From Metridium senile (taxonomy: Eukaryota; Cnidaria; Anthozoa; Actiniaria; Metridiidae), in contig OX459101.1 in the NCBI GenBank assembly GCA_949775045.1, forward strand, positions 8,168,601-8,232,600: a stretch of 64,000 nucleotides of DNA, given 5' to 3'. The position numbers were made by a program, and so were the translations under genes. The notes below the pieces were generated by a model. It did not search any database, was not told the DNA's origin, and saw nothing but the letters and a program-made list of their open reading frames with translations. Every line of letters starts with the position of its first letter. The first letter of the stretch is position 1. Positions 44,986-59,600 of the stretch are shown here, piece after piece.

Positions 44986-46007
44986 TAGCTTTCTAACGAA
45001 AGGTCGTAGGCTCTGGGAAACCTGATAATATCAAGTGATCTGATTTGCTGAGTGGTATAACAATAGCAATGGTCTAACTAGGCATATCCACAGGCAGCCC
45101 AAGAGTCAATATTTATATAAGAAACTATAAGGCGACTTTTGAAACCTTCGATATTTTTCCGGGGGGAGGGGGGGGGGGGAGTACTCCCTTATATTTACTA
45201 TACGGGGACGTTCCGCCAAATAGGGTATGGTTTTTTGCCTTGGCGTCTTGAATAGGGTATACAATATAGCCTAATTTGTCTTAAATAGCGTCGTACTTTC
45301 TAAATTTACTATGTCTTACACAGGATGTCAATATGTGTCAAATGAATAACAATGGGATATTGACATCTCTACGGGACCACTACCTGGCTATGTTAACATC
45401 TCATTAATGAATATAAACCCATTCAATATTGTCCGTGAAGTGGTGTTTGATCTTTAATCAGTTTAATGACTGACAAGGAAAGAAATAACGAGTTGAGTAC
45501 TTTCACATGTGACACTGAAGGAAGAATGCGGGTGGCTGTGGAAGTCGAAGCAGGCGAGGGAAATCTGCGGAAGTCGACCCGGAGGCAAACTGCTATATTT
45601 TACAACGATTAATTCCACTTGTATAAAAGAAGATTTTTCTTGCAATAATTTCCACAAGAGTTTTATAGTATAAATTGATAAAAGAAAAGAGATATAAAAA
45701 AAAAATATTAGAGTCGTTTTTGTTTGAAAGTGAAACGTACTGCGTCGTATGTTTTGTGGGATTCTATAGAAAACACTTGATATTAAATCTGTATAAAAGT
45801 TTGTTTTATTGAAATTCTATTATTTAGCACAATTTTTTTATTAAGTCTTGATTTTAGATATTTTTCAGTTTTGAAAAATTTTGTACCTTAAAAATTACAA
45901 AAAATATATTTTTTATATGTTTTATATATAACACAAACATTAAATTGTCGCTCTATGAATTATACTGTTCGCTGACTTATTCGGTTAATATGATATATAT
46001 TACGCAT
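44986..46007. other. Intergenic spacer between genes B and C
   Basis: Contains a solo CCACAGGCAGCCCAAG at 45087, a poly-G run near 45162-45180 followed by AGTACTCCC, and AT-rich DNA. No gene seen. Confidence 0.45.
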
Positions 46008-47174
46008 GCTTTCCTTTTCCTCGCAGCAGTTCACTTTCTGATAGAAATCGTAATAACTTTATTAACGTGTCATGTTTTCTAGTTTACAAGATAAAACTAA
46101 TTTAAGACACCTATCTACACCCATTAAAATACCCTTCCCGTGTCCCCGGGAGGGGTACTCCCTTTGTCCAAGTGGTAGTGGTGATCGGCGTACCTTTTAA
46201 GGTAAAAATATTTCCTGTGCGTACCTTTTAGTGTCCTTTTAGAGTTCTGGCTCAAAAATCAGTTACGTAACATGATTTCGTACCTGTAAGAGTCATTTTT
46301 ACACTGTTTTGTAGCTTTGTTGGGATAGAAACCACCAAGGCTTTATCAGTTATTTTTATCTGTGCGTACCTTTTAGGGGTCGTTTTCAAAATCTCTGCCG
46401 ATCACCCCTACCATTCATCTTCTACCATTTGGACAAAGGGTGCCCCCCCCCCCCCCCCCGTATCCCTACTAATTAATATTCCTACCCCGATACCCAATGT
46501 CCCCACCCCCTATCTACAATAATTCTCATTCCCACACTTGTTTCTATTTATAGCCTTAAAATTGAAATAATTATTTAAGAAAAAATCTGAAAGGAAAGAT
46601 ATATCAAATGTCTGTTCGGTTATTTAAAAAGTAGAATTAATTTGAACATAAATAACAGTTCTGACAATTGTCACTCGTAAAGTCATGTAGATTGAGGGTC
46701 CTGATTTTTCATTTTGAAATTCTTTAGTCTAATATGTAGTTTAGTCCACAAAACAGGCCCAAGATATCTGATGCTATGTTTGCCATAACTGATGGTACTA
46801 AATCTGGGTATAACAAAATCAGAATTTCTGAGATTGTATCTGCTACTAGACTGGTAGCACCTTTTTAGAATATATGGGTGTTGAGTTTGTCATCTAAAAA
46901 GACCATTTTATTTGAACTTCTAATTCCTCATGAACATAAGCTACTTGGCTGCAAAGTGTTTAACAGTCCAAACACATGATTAATTATAGTAAAGTATATT
47001 GAGACGCATATGAAAAGCACTACATACGCCTATTTTAAAAATCGTTGTCACACCCAAAGCTACAGTCCACACTGAAGCCTTCTAAGGATGTCGGTAATAT
47101 GAACAGGATTTGTGATTTATTACATATTTTTAAAGAAATGTTTGTTTTATCATCTACTACTGCAACAACTTGTT

Positions 47175-47199
<25 letters not shown>

Positions 47200-47205
<6 letters not shown>

Positions 47206-47278
47206 TGACGGGAAAATATTTGGCTCGAGGTTATGTCGTACGGAACGAAAGCAGCGATATTTTCCCGTCCGGCCTTAA
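47200..47278. repeat. GC-rich hairpin downstream of ROCO gene B
   Basis: Counterpart of the hairpin at 16364-16441: GGGAAAATATTTGGCTCGAG pairs with CGATATTTTCCCGTCCGGCC, with small changes. Confidence 0.65.
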
Positions 47279-47601
47279 TTCACTCAATAAGCATTTTATC
47301 ATATGACCCTTCCATTTTCAATTTTTTTCTTCGCAAGCGGGTTCGTACGCCTTTTTAAGCGGTCCGGACGGCTTTTTACGGCCTGCTCAACAAAAGACGT
47401 ACGACCCCCATCACGTGACTAGACTGCATGTTTTTAATTAGGGGCACACGAGCGAGTAAATACGGTTATATGATATTTAACACTTATTACCTAGGAACGA
47501 GGGAAACAGTATGTTTTGTGGTCCCGAGACCGCTGATGTTTCATCAATTTCAACAGTCTGTGACAAAACCTGCATGGACTGTCTTGACAACTGAAATGGT
47601 G

Positions 47602-50600
47602 TTATTGGCTACAATTTTCACAGTTGCAACCATGTTGTTCGACAAACTCATCAATGACACCAACTGTATCATCTCTTCTCATCTCTTTCAATTTATAACG
47701 TAATTTTTCAATTGTGCACTGATTGTTCTCTTCTAGAAGTGTAACTGTTGGTGAATCCCTGGTTTCCAAGTACTGTATTTGTACACTATTATAACCAAAA
47801 CTGTCCGCCAGATCTTGGTAATCTTTTCCCATAGGCCTTTTTGGATCAAGGTAAATCTTGAGTGCTTGAGTTAGTCTGTGAGTAATTGGAGACTTTTCCA
47901 GTGTTTCTTTTTTGATACACTGAGATGGAGGCAGTAGTGTGGAACCTACCAAAAAAAATTGTGTTAAGGAATTTCCTTGTATTTACATAAAGAAATTGGC
48001 AAGTACAAGGAAGTAGAACCGTAAAACCCTTGTGGTAAGGAAGAGAACAACACATCAAACAAACTCTACTCATATACTCCATGCGGAGCTGGGACTTGAA
48101 CCTGGTCCGTACTGTGAGTAGTTAACCATCGCTATTCTTAATATTATTGGCGCGAACATGAAAACGAGGCGAAGCACGGTGGTTCAAAATTCAAAATGGC
48201 GGCCGAGCATTGTTGTGTTCCGCTGTGTTCAATCAGTATAGAAAATCGCACGATCTTGAGTACAATTAGTGAATTAATAGGTACAAGTGATGTTTTGAAA
48301 ATTTTCAAAATTGGACGAGCCTTTAGGCGAAATTAAGAAAAAAAACGGAATTGAGCTTTCATAACTTTCATTAAACAATAAAATGGCAATGGATATTGAA
48401 GATAAAACGAGAAGAAGGGAGAAATTTTAAGGTGAAAAATCTTGTTATTTGCTGTTTTAACTCGAGTTCTAAAAAAGTATGAACCTCAATGTCCTCGAGT
48501 ACGGTATCTTTAAAGCTAGATTTGCTTCCCTGACAGCTTGATACGTACATTTGACCGATAGTGAAATGAGAGTTTTTATATGGAATTTAAAAGTCAAACA
48601 TCAAAAGACTACAGATGGATACTGAACCGTCGCTGTCTTTTGACAGGAGCTGTTCCGTCCATCTTTGCATATTTTGTGTAGAATGAAATACTTGACTGCT
48701 TGAACAGGATTTGGCAGTCAGCCTAATATACATATTTCCTTCATTTCAAGAACGATAATAACTTGGTGTAACCTTTTTGTACTTTACTCTTGGTTCAATA
48801 CCAATTAATATGGCCCTCAAGACAACAAGTAAATGACAATATTGGTTATAATGATGGTGACGATGATGATAATGATGCTGGTCGGGTCGTCGTCGTAATG
48901 GTAATAACAATGATGATATGGTGGTGGTAATAATGACGATGATATGGTGGTGGTAATAACAATGATGATATGGTGGTGGTAATAATGACGATGATATGGT
49001 GGTGGTAATAACAATGATGATATGGTGGTGGTAATAACAATGATGATATGGTGGTGGTAATAACAATGATGATATGGTGGTGGTAATAACAATGATGATA
49101 TGGTGGTGGTAATAATGACGATGATATGGTGGTGGTAATAACAATGATGATATGGTGGTGGTAATAATGACGATGATATGGTGGTGGTAATAACAATGAT
49201 GATATGGTGGTGGTAATAACAATGATGATATGGTGGTGGTAATAACAATGATGATATGGTGGTGGTAATAATGACGATGATATGGTGGTGGTAATAACAA
49301 TGATGATATGGTGGTGGTAATAATGACGATGATATGGTGGTGGTAATAACAATGATGATATGGTGGTGGTAATAACAATGATGATATGGTGGTGGTAATA
49401 ACAATGATGATATGGTGGTGGTAATAACAATGATGATATGGTGGTGGTAATAACAATGATGATATGGTGGTGGTAATAACAATGATGATATGGTGGTGGT
49501 AATAACAATGATGATATGGTGGTGGTAATAACAATGATGATATGGTGGTGGTAATAACAATGATGATATGGTGGTGGTAATAACAATGATGATATGGTGG
49601 TGGTAATAACAATGATGATATGGTGGTGGTAATAATGACGATGATATGGTGGTGGTAATAACAATGATGATATGGTGGTGGTAATAACAATGATGATATG
49701 GTGGTGGTAATAACAATGATGATATGGTGGTGGTAATAACAATGATGATATGGTGGTGGTAATAACAATGATGATATGGTGGTGGTAATAACAATGATGA
49801 TATGGTGGTGGTAATAACAATGATGATATGGTGGTGGTAATAATGACGATGATATGGTGGTGGTAATAACAATGATGATATGGTGGTGGTAATAACAATG
49901 ATGATATGGTGGTGGTAATAACAATGATGATATGGTGGTGGTAATAACAATGATGATATGGTGGTGGTAATAACAATGATGATATGGTGGTGGTAATAAC
50001 AATGATGATATGGTGGTGGTAATAACAATGATGATATGGTGGTGGTAATAACAATGATGATATGGTGGTGGTAATAACAATGATGATATGGTGGTGGTAA
50101 TAACAATGATGATATGGTGGTGGTAATAACAATGATGATATGGTGGTGGTAATAACAATGATGATATGGTGGTGGTAATAATGACGATGATAATACTGAT
50201 ATATGACCAACAACTTCAATTAGGGTCATCGTCGTGGTTGTCATCAACACAATCAAAATCACTTACTTTCATCATCATCATCATCATCATAATCCATCAT
50301 CTTCATCACCTTCTTCGTTACCATCAACATCATCATTATTATCATCATCATCATAATGCATTACAATCATCATTTTCATCATCACCACCATTATCGTTAC
50401 TATCACTCCATTATCATCATTTTCGTCATCATCATCATTATCTACCTGGAGTTTCTGGCCTAACAGCACTGCCAAGGTATCCACAGTATTCCAACGCTAG
50501 ATCAGACAACTGCACGGTAGGATGCGTTAACGCTATATTTAGAGATTCATAATTAGCAGACGATCCTTGAATTTCTGTCCATCTCTTTAGAACAGTATAG

Positions 50601-53600
50601 CAGCGCCCCTTAAGCTGGATCTCATCAGTTTCGATTTCATCCAAATCTGCTTCGCTCAGGCCAAGTCCTCGACCAAGTACTTTCCACTTGTCTCCTATGT
50701 CACACGCTATGTCACACGCTAGGCACATGAGTTTGTCTGTTGGGATGGAGCCTTCGGCGGGCTGTGAGAAAAAGCACGTTTATACTTTAGAAGTATATCA
50801 GATTTACTTCAAAACAGCTATTTTAAACTGAGGAAAAAATAAAGATTCAATTATGTTCAATTATTATTATCTTAGTCACAGTGTTTCTGAAATCTTTTTA
50901 ATTATATGTGGATTTGGAGTTGCGCGAGGTTTAGATAAGGTTGGGTTCTGAGTCGCTTATGATGATGTAAACCCCTTTATAAAGTTCACGAGCGGAGTCG
51001 AGTGTCGCGAAGAACTAGTTGTGCATGATTTGAGTTAGGGTGTGGTTCGAGTCGCGCGTGGTTCGAGTTAACAAGTAAATGGTACATACCTTTGGTGTGG
51101 GATACCAAACTTTAAGGTTCTGTACTTCAGGTTTCGTATCTTTACCGAAGCTCTTTGTGCAAACAAGAACTTGTTGGGGGCTCACCTCCAATAGATGTAT
51201 ACAATCATCGTTACTGCATCCAACTACCCTGTGTTTCGCACACTGTTTAGACGATTGACAGCATGACGGGCACAGCACAGTGAACTGATACCTCAACGAT
51301 CGATACCAATTGCATTTGTCAGAAATCTCTCTAAGCGTCGATTCGATAGAAAGTCGAACCGACACTGCTGGTTGATAAAGGCACGACTTCCTTTCTTGTA
51401 TACTCTTTAAAACTACCTTGATGAAACGTTTTCGGCAGATTAGAAACAGTTCGTAATCCGACGACTTCCCGATGATGAAACGAGAAACGTTTCGGTAAAG
51501 ATTCGGCTCGTGTTGGCCTCCATCGACAGACTTCGAGTACCAACCAATGAACTTTGATATAAAGTACGAGTACAGCCCATGTGGGACGAACCCGTCGACG
51601 AAATCCACGTACAGTGCGCATGGTCCTACGGAGGAGGGCTGTGTGTCGACTAACTCTGGTGATGATCTGAGTTGCGCAGGAACGAAGTAGCGGGCGTCGG
51701 TACCTTCCTCGAAGCGAGCGATAAGCCCATAATGCTCCATCATGGACAGAAGATCTTCTTTACTCGGAAAACTATCAAGTAGCTCGCCAAACACGTGCTC
51801 TACGAGCTCCATGCGGAGGATTCCACTTTCCTCAAGGTCGTTCCAACATTTCTCAAACTTGGGATAACGATTCTGGGAATGATACATCATATGATCATAA
51901 TAATGATGTCCTGTTGATATTAGCGATGATGATAATATTCATAATGACGACATAATGTATTATCGAGAAATGATGATGGTAATATTGATGATGATAGTGT
52001 TGATGATGACCACAAAAAATCATTTAAATGAGAACACATGAAATTGCACGGTGTAGCGCCCATCCAGCAACTCGCCATCTTGAATGGTAGTGGGGCCTTT
52101 TGCATCAAAGCGAAACGAACGTTGGGCTTGCAATGATACTGAGAGACTTTCTAACACCTTGTGGGACAATTATTCACGCGTCTCTATCATTGCAAGCTCA
52201 ACATTCTACTCTATGCAAAGGCCCGGCTACCTTTCAAGATGGCGCAGGGAACTGTGAAGGGGACTATTGGGAGACAAATTGCTGAAAAAAATAAACAATT
52301 AATGTAATATCGCCTTTTAGACCGCTACTTTACCTTGTCGTCGTAAGGTCTAACGGTAATCAACTTCCTAAAGAGATCGATAAGCCACTGTGCTTGCAAA
52401 ACCACCGTGTCACCGTGTTTGATGATGACACCAAGGTCATGATAGTAGTCTAACATAGCATGGATTTCATTACTTTCTTTTATGAAGCACACTTCCTCGA
52501 TTATCTTTTCCAGATCTGGTAGTAGAAGGTGATAGGTATTCTTTTCTACCAAAGCTTTGATCGCCTTGAACGTTAAAAGATTTAATTATTTACTAGTGAA
52601 ATCTGACAAAAACATGTCATCATAAAAAACATCATCATCATCATCATTATGATCATCATCACAAGGCCATCACAATAGAGTACCGAAGTGATGATGTCAC
52701 AATTTTGATTTTTTATCTTTTCGTATTCAGACTACTTTCATCATAGAATGCTAGTCAAAATATAGGCTGCCCGAAAATTTGGGATCATTTGAGTGTGAAA
52801 CGGCTGAGATATGATTTTTTGAATGTAAAATTTTGTCCATACAAAGTCTCTTATTTTTTGCCCTGAGTTCCAACCGGTTAGAACAAGGCCAAAAATAAGA
52901 GACTTTGTCTGATGGAGAAAATTTTACATTCAAAAAATCATATCTCAGCCGTTTCACACTCAAATGATCCCAAATTTTCGGGCAGCCTATTTTTTGACTA
53001 GCATTCTATGATGAAAATTATTTGAATAGAAAAAGATAAAAAAAAGATTGTGACGTCACACTTCGGTACTCTATTATCACCATCATTATCATCAATATGA
53101 TCACCATCACAATTATCACCATCATTATCATCAATATGATCATCATCACAATTATCACCATCATCATCATCATTTATCTTTATTGTTATTATCGGTCACT
53201 ATTACCGCATAAACCCCTATAATTGCCTACCTTCTCAAAGATCAGCCATCTTACAGGAATATGCTCACCCATGTATGGCTCCATCCCCAAAACTTCAATG
53301 ATCTTCTGTTGTAATCGCTGAATTCCTTGATCAGCCAATGACAGGGTATTATTTACAGTGAAAAAAGGCTTTACCAAATGTTGCTGAAAACCCTTTCCAG
53401 AAATGCTCTTCTTAATGAGCACTTCCATTTCCTTAGTGTCTTCAAATGGACAGTCTGCGTTGGTACCAACAACGATAACTGGCGGTCGCGAATAGGGAAG
53501 ATTTCCAGGAATTTTCCTGGAATCAGTATTTTCTTGATCCTCTTCCTGGTCATTTACTGGCAGAATGCTATTTATGGAAGCTAACCAAGAGAGAATTGAT

Positions 53601-56600
53601 TCAAGATTCGTTTCTTTATCTGTATTTTCCAGTAGAATATCATAGGTCCCTTGCCTCACACATGGCTCTGCCTCAGATTTAAGATCTTTGCTAAGGTTGT
53701 AGACCATCAAATACAGCGCCCTAGGTGACAAAAACACAGGGTGCGAGGCGTAGTACAAATGTTCCCCCGCAAAGTCCCATATACTGAAGATGGTCTGTGA
53801 CTCCGTTGGAGAGTTATCGAGGCTTAAGCCTTGCAAGTAATGAACAACCTTTTCTATAACGTTTTCTGGGATCGACTCTTTTGTATTGTTAAGGCTATCG
53901 ATTAGAGGTTCTTCTGTGTCTGGTGTTCTGTTGATATTGTTTTCATTCCTATCGGTATCATCTTCGGATGGTTCCTATGAATGGATTGGCATAAATGAAT
54001 GAATAAATGAATGAATGAATGGCTTGGCATAAATAAATAAATTAATTAATTAATTAATTAATTGAAATGAATGAGTAAATGGATTAACATGAATGAATGA
54101 ATTGATTGATAGAGATGAATAAATGTATGAATGAAAATATGAATAAATAAATAAATAAACCATGTTATGTATGAATGTTATGTATGAATAAATGAGTGAA
54201 TTTTTGAATGATTGATTGAATGGATGGATGAATAAATGGATTGATGGATATTTATAATTGAATGCCCGTGAACAAACGAATATTTAATCAATTAATATTA
54301 TCAATCAAATAATAAATCAGTCAAACATTATATTTAAGAATGAATTGTTTTACATAAGATAATGATCAAATAACGATGATGATGATGACAATAAAGAAAG
54401 TGATGATGGCATTGATATTAATGATAGTGACAATGTTATCAATAACGATGATATTGATGATGATGATGACGACAATGCTGATGATAATTATACTAACCAC
54501 ATGACGTCGATAATGTTCTTCCACATCCTCCTTTTTTTCTTCCACATCCTCCTTCTTTTCCTCCTCTTCAACATGTTTAAGATCATCAGCGATCAACCTA
54601 GCAATGTTGTCTGTAAAGTCAGTCTGAGTGCATTCAGTTATTCTCTGCCAATTCTTGACATTATCAACATCAATGCTGCAACATGAAGGATCAACCTCGA
54701 CTCCCACTGTGCTCTCTTCGTCAGGGTTGAACGGCAGTCCAAGGAGTGACTTCTTAAGGCTTGTTTTACCTGCTCGTGCTTGTCCCACAAGCATGATACG
54801 ACCTCGATTAACGACAACCTTGCCGTGCTTTAATGCCTTACGGTATGCGAGTTCTGCTTGAGGGCCTCGTCCTTTTATCTCAGCGGGAACTAAGGAGGAA
54901 AAAATAAAATACAAATTGACATATCTGTACAAGGGTCCTCAATTGTGGGTCCGAATCCCATTTCCCAGTTTATATTTGGACCAAATCCCAGTCAAAAATC
55001 ACATAATCCCATCAGTTTTGCTCAAGTTTTCAATCCCATTCCCATTTTCTATTGTTCTTTTATTTGTAAATTCCAGTCCCAGTGCATCCAATCCCATTTT
55101 CCCAGTCAAAAATAAGGCCAATCCCAGCTCCCATTTTACCCCTTCAGGGCCATCTGTACAAAATGCAAACATGCATGATGTGTGCTCTCATAATGCACGT
55201 GTCTCACCGGTACCAATCAGAATGCTCCTATAGCAGGAGTGTTCACAATCAACTCGCCTACAGACAATCTCGCCACCACAAACCCGCCACCAAAAATATT
55301 TGCTTACCAACAAAATATTTCTTCAAATGTTAACTTAAAGTTTTAAAATAATAAATAGGTATTGTTTTTCCAATACTTTATAGAAAATCTCGGCAAAGTG
55401 ACTTGTACTTGTACAGTACTTGACAATGATCACTAGAGTGATTTTCATATGACCGTGATGAGAAAATAGACCATTTAGTTTGTAGTAGTTGATAAAGAAC
55501 AAAAGAAAACAATGGATTTAGTGTTTACTACTTAACTATTAGTTTGTCTATTCTTTCACGGTCATAAGAAAATCACTCTATCAAATGTTTTTTTGCGTTT
55601 ATTGATCAAATATTGTTACAATGATTCGCTCAAAATTGTATCTATATAATGTGATAAAAAAGATTCTTTAAATACATATTTTAGGAATGAATGTGCGATC
55701 ATATGGAAACCAGGCTTTAGGAGTCATCATTTTGCCAGACCATCTATATTTAAAACAGATTCCAAGCCAATTAGCCAATCGAATTGCAATGTCTCTGCAT
55801 ATATCATTCATATATGCATAAGATTTAAGTTACTTTTTCATAAAAAAAAACCAACGGACAGAAGCGAAATATGATTCTAACAATAGCTAGTCTGAGAGAA
55901 CGTTAACTCGGGATAATGGGCTCCTGCTTATAGCTATTTTATTTTGTAAGGAGTCCTGAATAAAAATACTGTTTTACTATCCCATATAGGACACAACAGC
56001 ATGAACCCCTGACAGAGATGCTTGCGGAGAAGGCTAAGGTTACTGACACTTCGGTGGCTACTGAACCCTCCATCAAAGTAAAAATAGTTACCTTCAGTGT
56101 CCATTACAACTTTAAAGAGTATTCCTGTCGTGAAATAAATATTTTAGTCACAAACTAGAATGATGATGTAATGTAATGTAATATATATAATGTAATGTTA
56201 TATAATGTATTAAAAAATTCATGAATAATTAATGAGACATTTTCAAAAGAAACCATGACCATGACGAGTGTTGTAAATCTGATACAACACTAGTGTTGTA
56301 TATCCTGATTTGCATAAGTTTTAACTGGTAATTTTACGGCAAAATTTATTTTAATCTTGAAAATTTTGGTCAAATATGAAAGAGCTTACCTAGACATTTT
56401 TTAAGTAGTTTACAACATTCGCGTCCGTGTTGTATCGGCGATACAATCGCGCGCCTTCGGCTTGCGATTGTATCTGCCGATACAACACGGCCGCTCATGT
56501 TGTAAACACTACATGTAATGTAATAATGTAATGTAATGTAATTTAATGTAATGTAATAATGTAATGTAATAATGTAATGTAATTTAATGTAATGTAATAA

Positions 56601-59600
56601 TGTAATGTAATGTAATGTAATGTTATATAATGTAATGTAATGTAATGTAATAATGTAATGTAATAATGTAATGTAATAATGTAATGTAATAATGTAAGTA
56701 ATGTTTACAACATGAGCGGCCGTGTTGTATGGGCTGTTGTAAACGGCTTGTTAAATTAATGACTAATTAATGAACTCAAGGGAATAGTCAACTCAGATAA
56801 TTACAATCAATCGGGAATCTTTTATTAATGAGAGTTTATTCCTCTGAGAATTTATTATGGTAATTAAAATTCATTCTGACTTGAGCAACGAACATGGAAA
56901 CAACTAGAACCCGATTTTGCGAGCCCAAAACTGCCGAGGGGGAGCGAATTCTAATAGAAAGTACAGTTCCTAAAAACACTGAAATAACACCAAGTGGGCT
57001 GTGAAGCTATTCCATGAGTGGCAATTCAAGCGTCAAGATAAATTACCAAAACAACTGCATTCAAGCTCTATACGCTTAGAGTTTGAGAAAGTGCAACCGT
57101 TGAGCACTCCTTTGGAAGACATGAATGCCGAAACATTGAACTGGTGGCTGAGTCGGTTCATAGAAGAAGTTTCTAATCGTCGCGGTGAAAGATATCCTCC
57201 CAAAACGTTATATATATTAGCTTGAGGCATTAAAAGGTAATCTCAGTGATAAAAGTGGACACGACCCATTCGCAAGAGGTGATGAAAGGTTCATTAAATT
57301 ATTTAAACATTATAATGTTAACTTTTTCAATGCCGGAATATACTTATATTTGTGCCGTTGGTATTTGCATAGGTTTCTGCTGTTTCGTAAGATAATAGAT
57401 GGAGAGATGAGAGATGCAACCAAGTGTGGAGTTGATATTAAGACGAAACAAGAAGCGAGAGAGGAAATTACCATTGAAGAGGAAAAAATCTTTTGGGAAA
57501 AAGAACTGCTAGGACAGACATCAGCTGAGTGTCTTTTAAATACAATTTATTTTTATTGTGGAAAGTTATTCGGTTTGAGAGCAAATGAGCAAAGGCTCCT
57601 TAGATTGTCAAATATTATTCTGCAAGAAAATTTTATTGTTTTCGATGAAAGCATTTCAAAAACTTTTCATGGGGGTCTAAAGATTTGAAGTGCAATTCGA
57701 TCTAGATTGATTAAGCACATGTGCCATGATTTCGGTCAAATTCATTACCTACTTTATATTACATTTTATGCAGCATTATTGTGAAGCTATACAGTTAACC
57801 GATATATCATTTTAAAGCTTATGGATCTAGGATTTCATTTTTTTTTTAATTATTGCGTTTGACGTTGTCATGACAACAGCAGGCCGCTGCAAAAAGGACC
57901 TGAAATTCCTTTATTAAAGCTGATATCTCCAAATCCTTTAGGTGAAAGTTTTTTTAAACTTATACATGTCTAGTTCCCTACCTGGTCTTGCAACTGAGGA
58001 AAAATCAAAAAAATCTGTAATGCGAAACCTTTAAAATATTAAAAAAATGATTTTTTTCTAGATATAAATGGTTTTTCATTACAGATTTTTCTTAAAATGG
58101 ATCTACTAACTCTAAACCTTAATTGGAAAAAATTGCCAAAAAATAAAAAAAATCTACCATTTCAATGTTTGTTATTAATAAAAATACATTTTGTACGCGT
58201 CAGAGGGGTCTTGTAAAATTGGCGATATTGCATGCGCGCTCAAAAAAACCATTTCGAGCCTCCTTAAGCTATAATACATAGATAAAATCAAAGATTTTGC
58301 CGAGAATATTGATGCCTTCTATTTTCGTCCTTCTCGGGATGGATCATTTCGCTATGAAAAGAGTCCAGTAGGGATAAATACACTAACCAAAATACTCCCT
58401 GATAAATTGTGTGCAAAGGCAGGTATTAAGAGAAAGACATTGCATTGTTTAAGGATAACCTGTGCCTCTAGGCTATTCCAATACGGAGTTGACGAGAAAC
58501 AAACTCGAGAACGTACAGGACACAGGTCCGATTCATTATATCGTTATCAAAAGCCAAGTTTTGATCAAATGAAACACGTTAGTAATGTTTTGGCCCCACC
58601 TGTTGCTACTACGTCAAGCACTACGAAAGAAAGTAAGAATGAAGATTGCCTATCAATTGTAGATAGTTTGTTTGATGATGGCATATCAGACGAAATTTTG
58701 TCTACTCTAGATATTCCTGAGTGCAGTACTAGTCAGAATAGTAGCAATATTGTAATGCCAGTGTTCAATAGCTGCACTGTAAACTTTTGGATGAAGTAGA
58801 AGTAAGCTATACAATAATGCGTTGTTTACGTTACATGTTGTGGTTGTATTTAGTTTAAGTGGTTGTATTTTTATGATACATCCACTAGTGGTTGTATTTT
58901 TATGATACATCCACTAGTGAATGTATGTTCATTAGTATAACAATGGTGTAATTCATTCATCAACCCCAGCTATTCCCTGCCGTCTTTTCAAACCCTCCCC
59001 GTGCTTTTAGCTACTCGATCTTTATTGGGATTTACAATAGTATGCATGTGATCTGAATGCTGAGCAAGGTTTGGCTGTGGTACCCTCATTAATTATTCAT
59101 GAATTTTACAATGTAATTTAATAATGTAATGTAATAATGTAATGTAATGTAATAATTAATTAATGTAATGTAATGTAATGTAATGTGAATGTGAACATCA
59201 GTGAGTTTTTTCGGTCGTGAAATAAATATTTTAGTCACAATCTAGAATGATGATGTAATATAATGTCATGTAATGTAATGTAATGTGAATGTGAACGTCA
59301 CCAAGTTTTTCTGTTGTGAAATATATATTTTAGTCACAATCTAGAATAATGATGTGATGAATCTATGGTAATAATAGAAATAGTGAGAGCATAAAACAAA
59401 TCTTAGAATATAATAATAATAATAAGTATTGCTGCAAATCTTAACTTCAATTAAAAATTTAAAAAATTCATAGAACAAAATGTGTCAAATCAGTTTTGGT
59501 GGGTATTAATCTACGATTAATGTGAGTCTAGACCCAGGAACAGAGGAGCTCAGGCGTGGGATCAGGTAGTCAGTCACGTGCACCATATTGAGATATTATA

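Larger units (their letters stand above)
46008..52576 (-). repeat. Right arm of the large inverted duplication
   Basis: Reverse-complement counterpart of 11523-17166. It is longer mainly because of the 26-bp minisatellite at 48895-50195. A poly-C run lies near 46443-46460. Confidence 0.85.
52577..59400. repeat. Direct segmental duplicate, copy B (Roc half)
   Basis: Matches 26787-33545. At its left end it joins without interruption to the COR exon at 52564, the arrangement taken as ancestral. Confidence 0.85.

Noticed and set aside
48746..50262. Three overlapping long open frames (457-481 residues) on the minus strand
   Set aside because: They are translations of the 26-bp minisatellite, open in all frames because the unit has no stop. 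No conserved domain.
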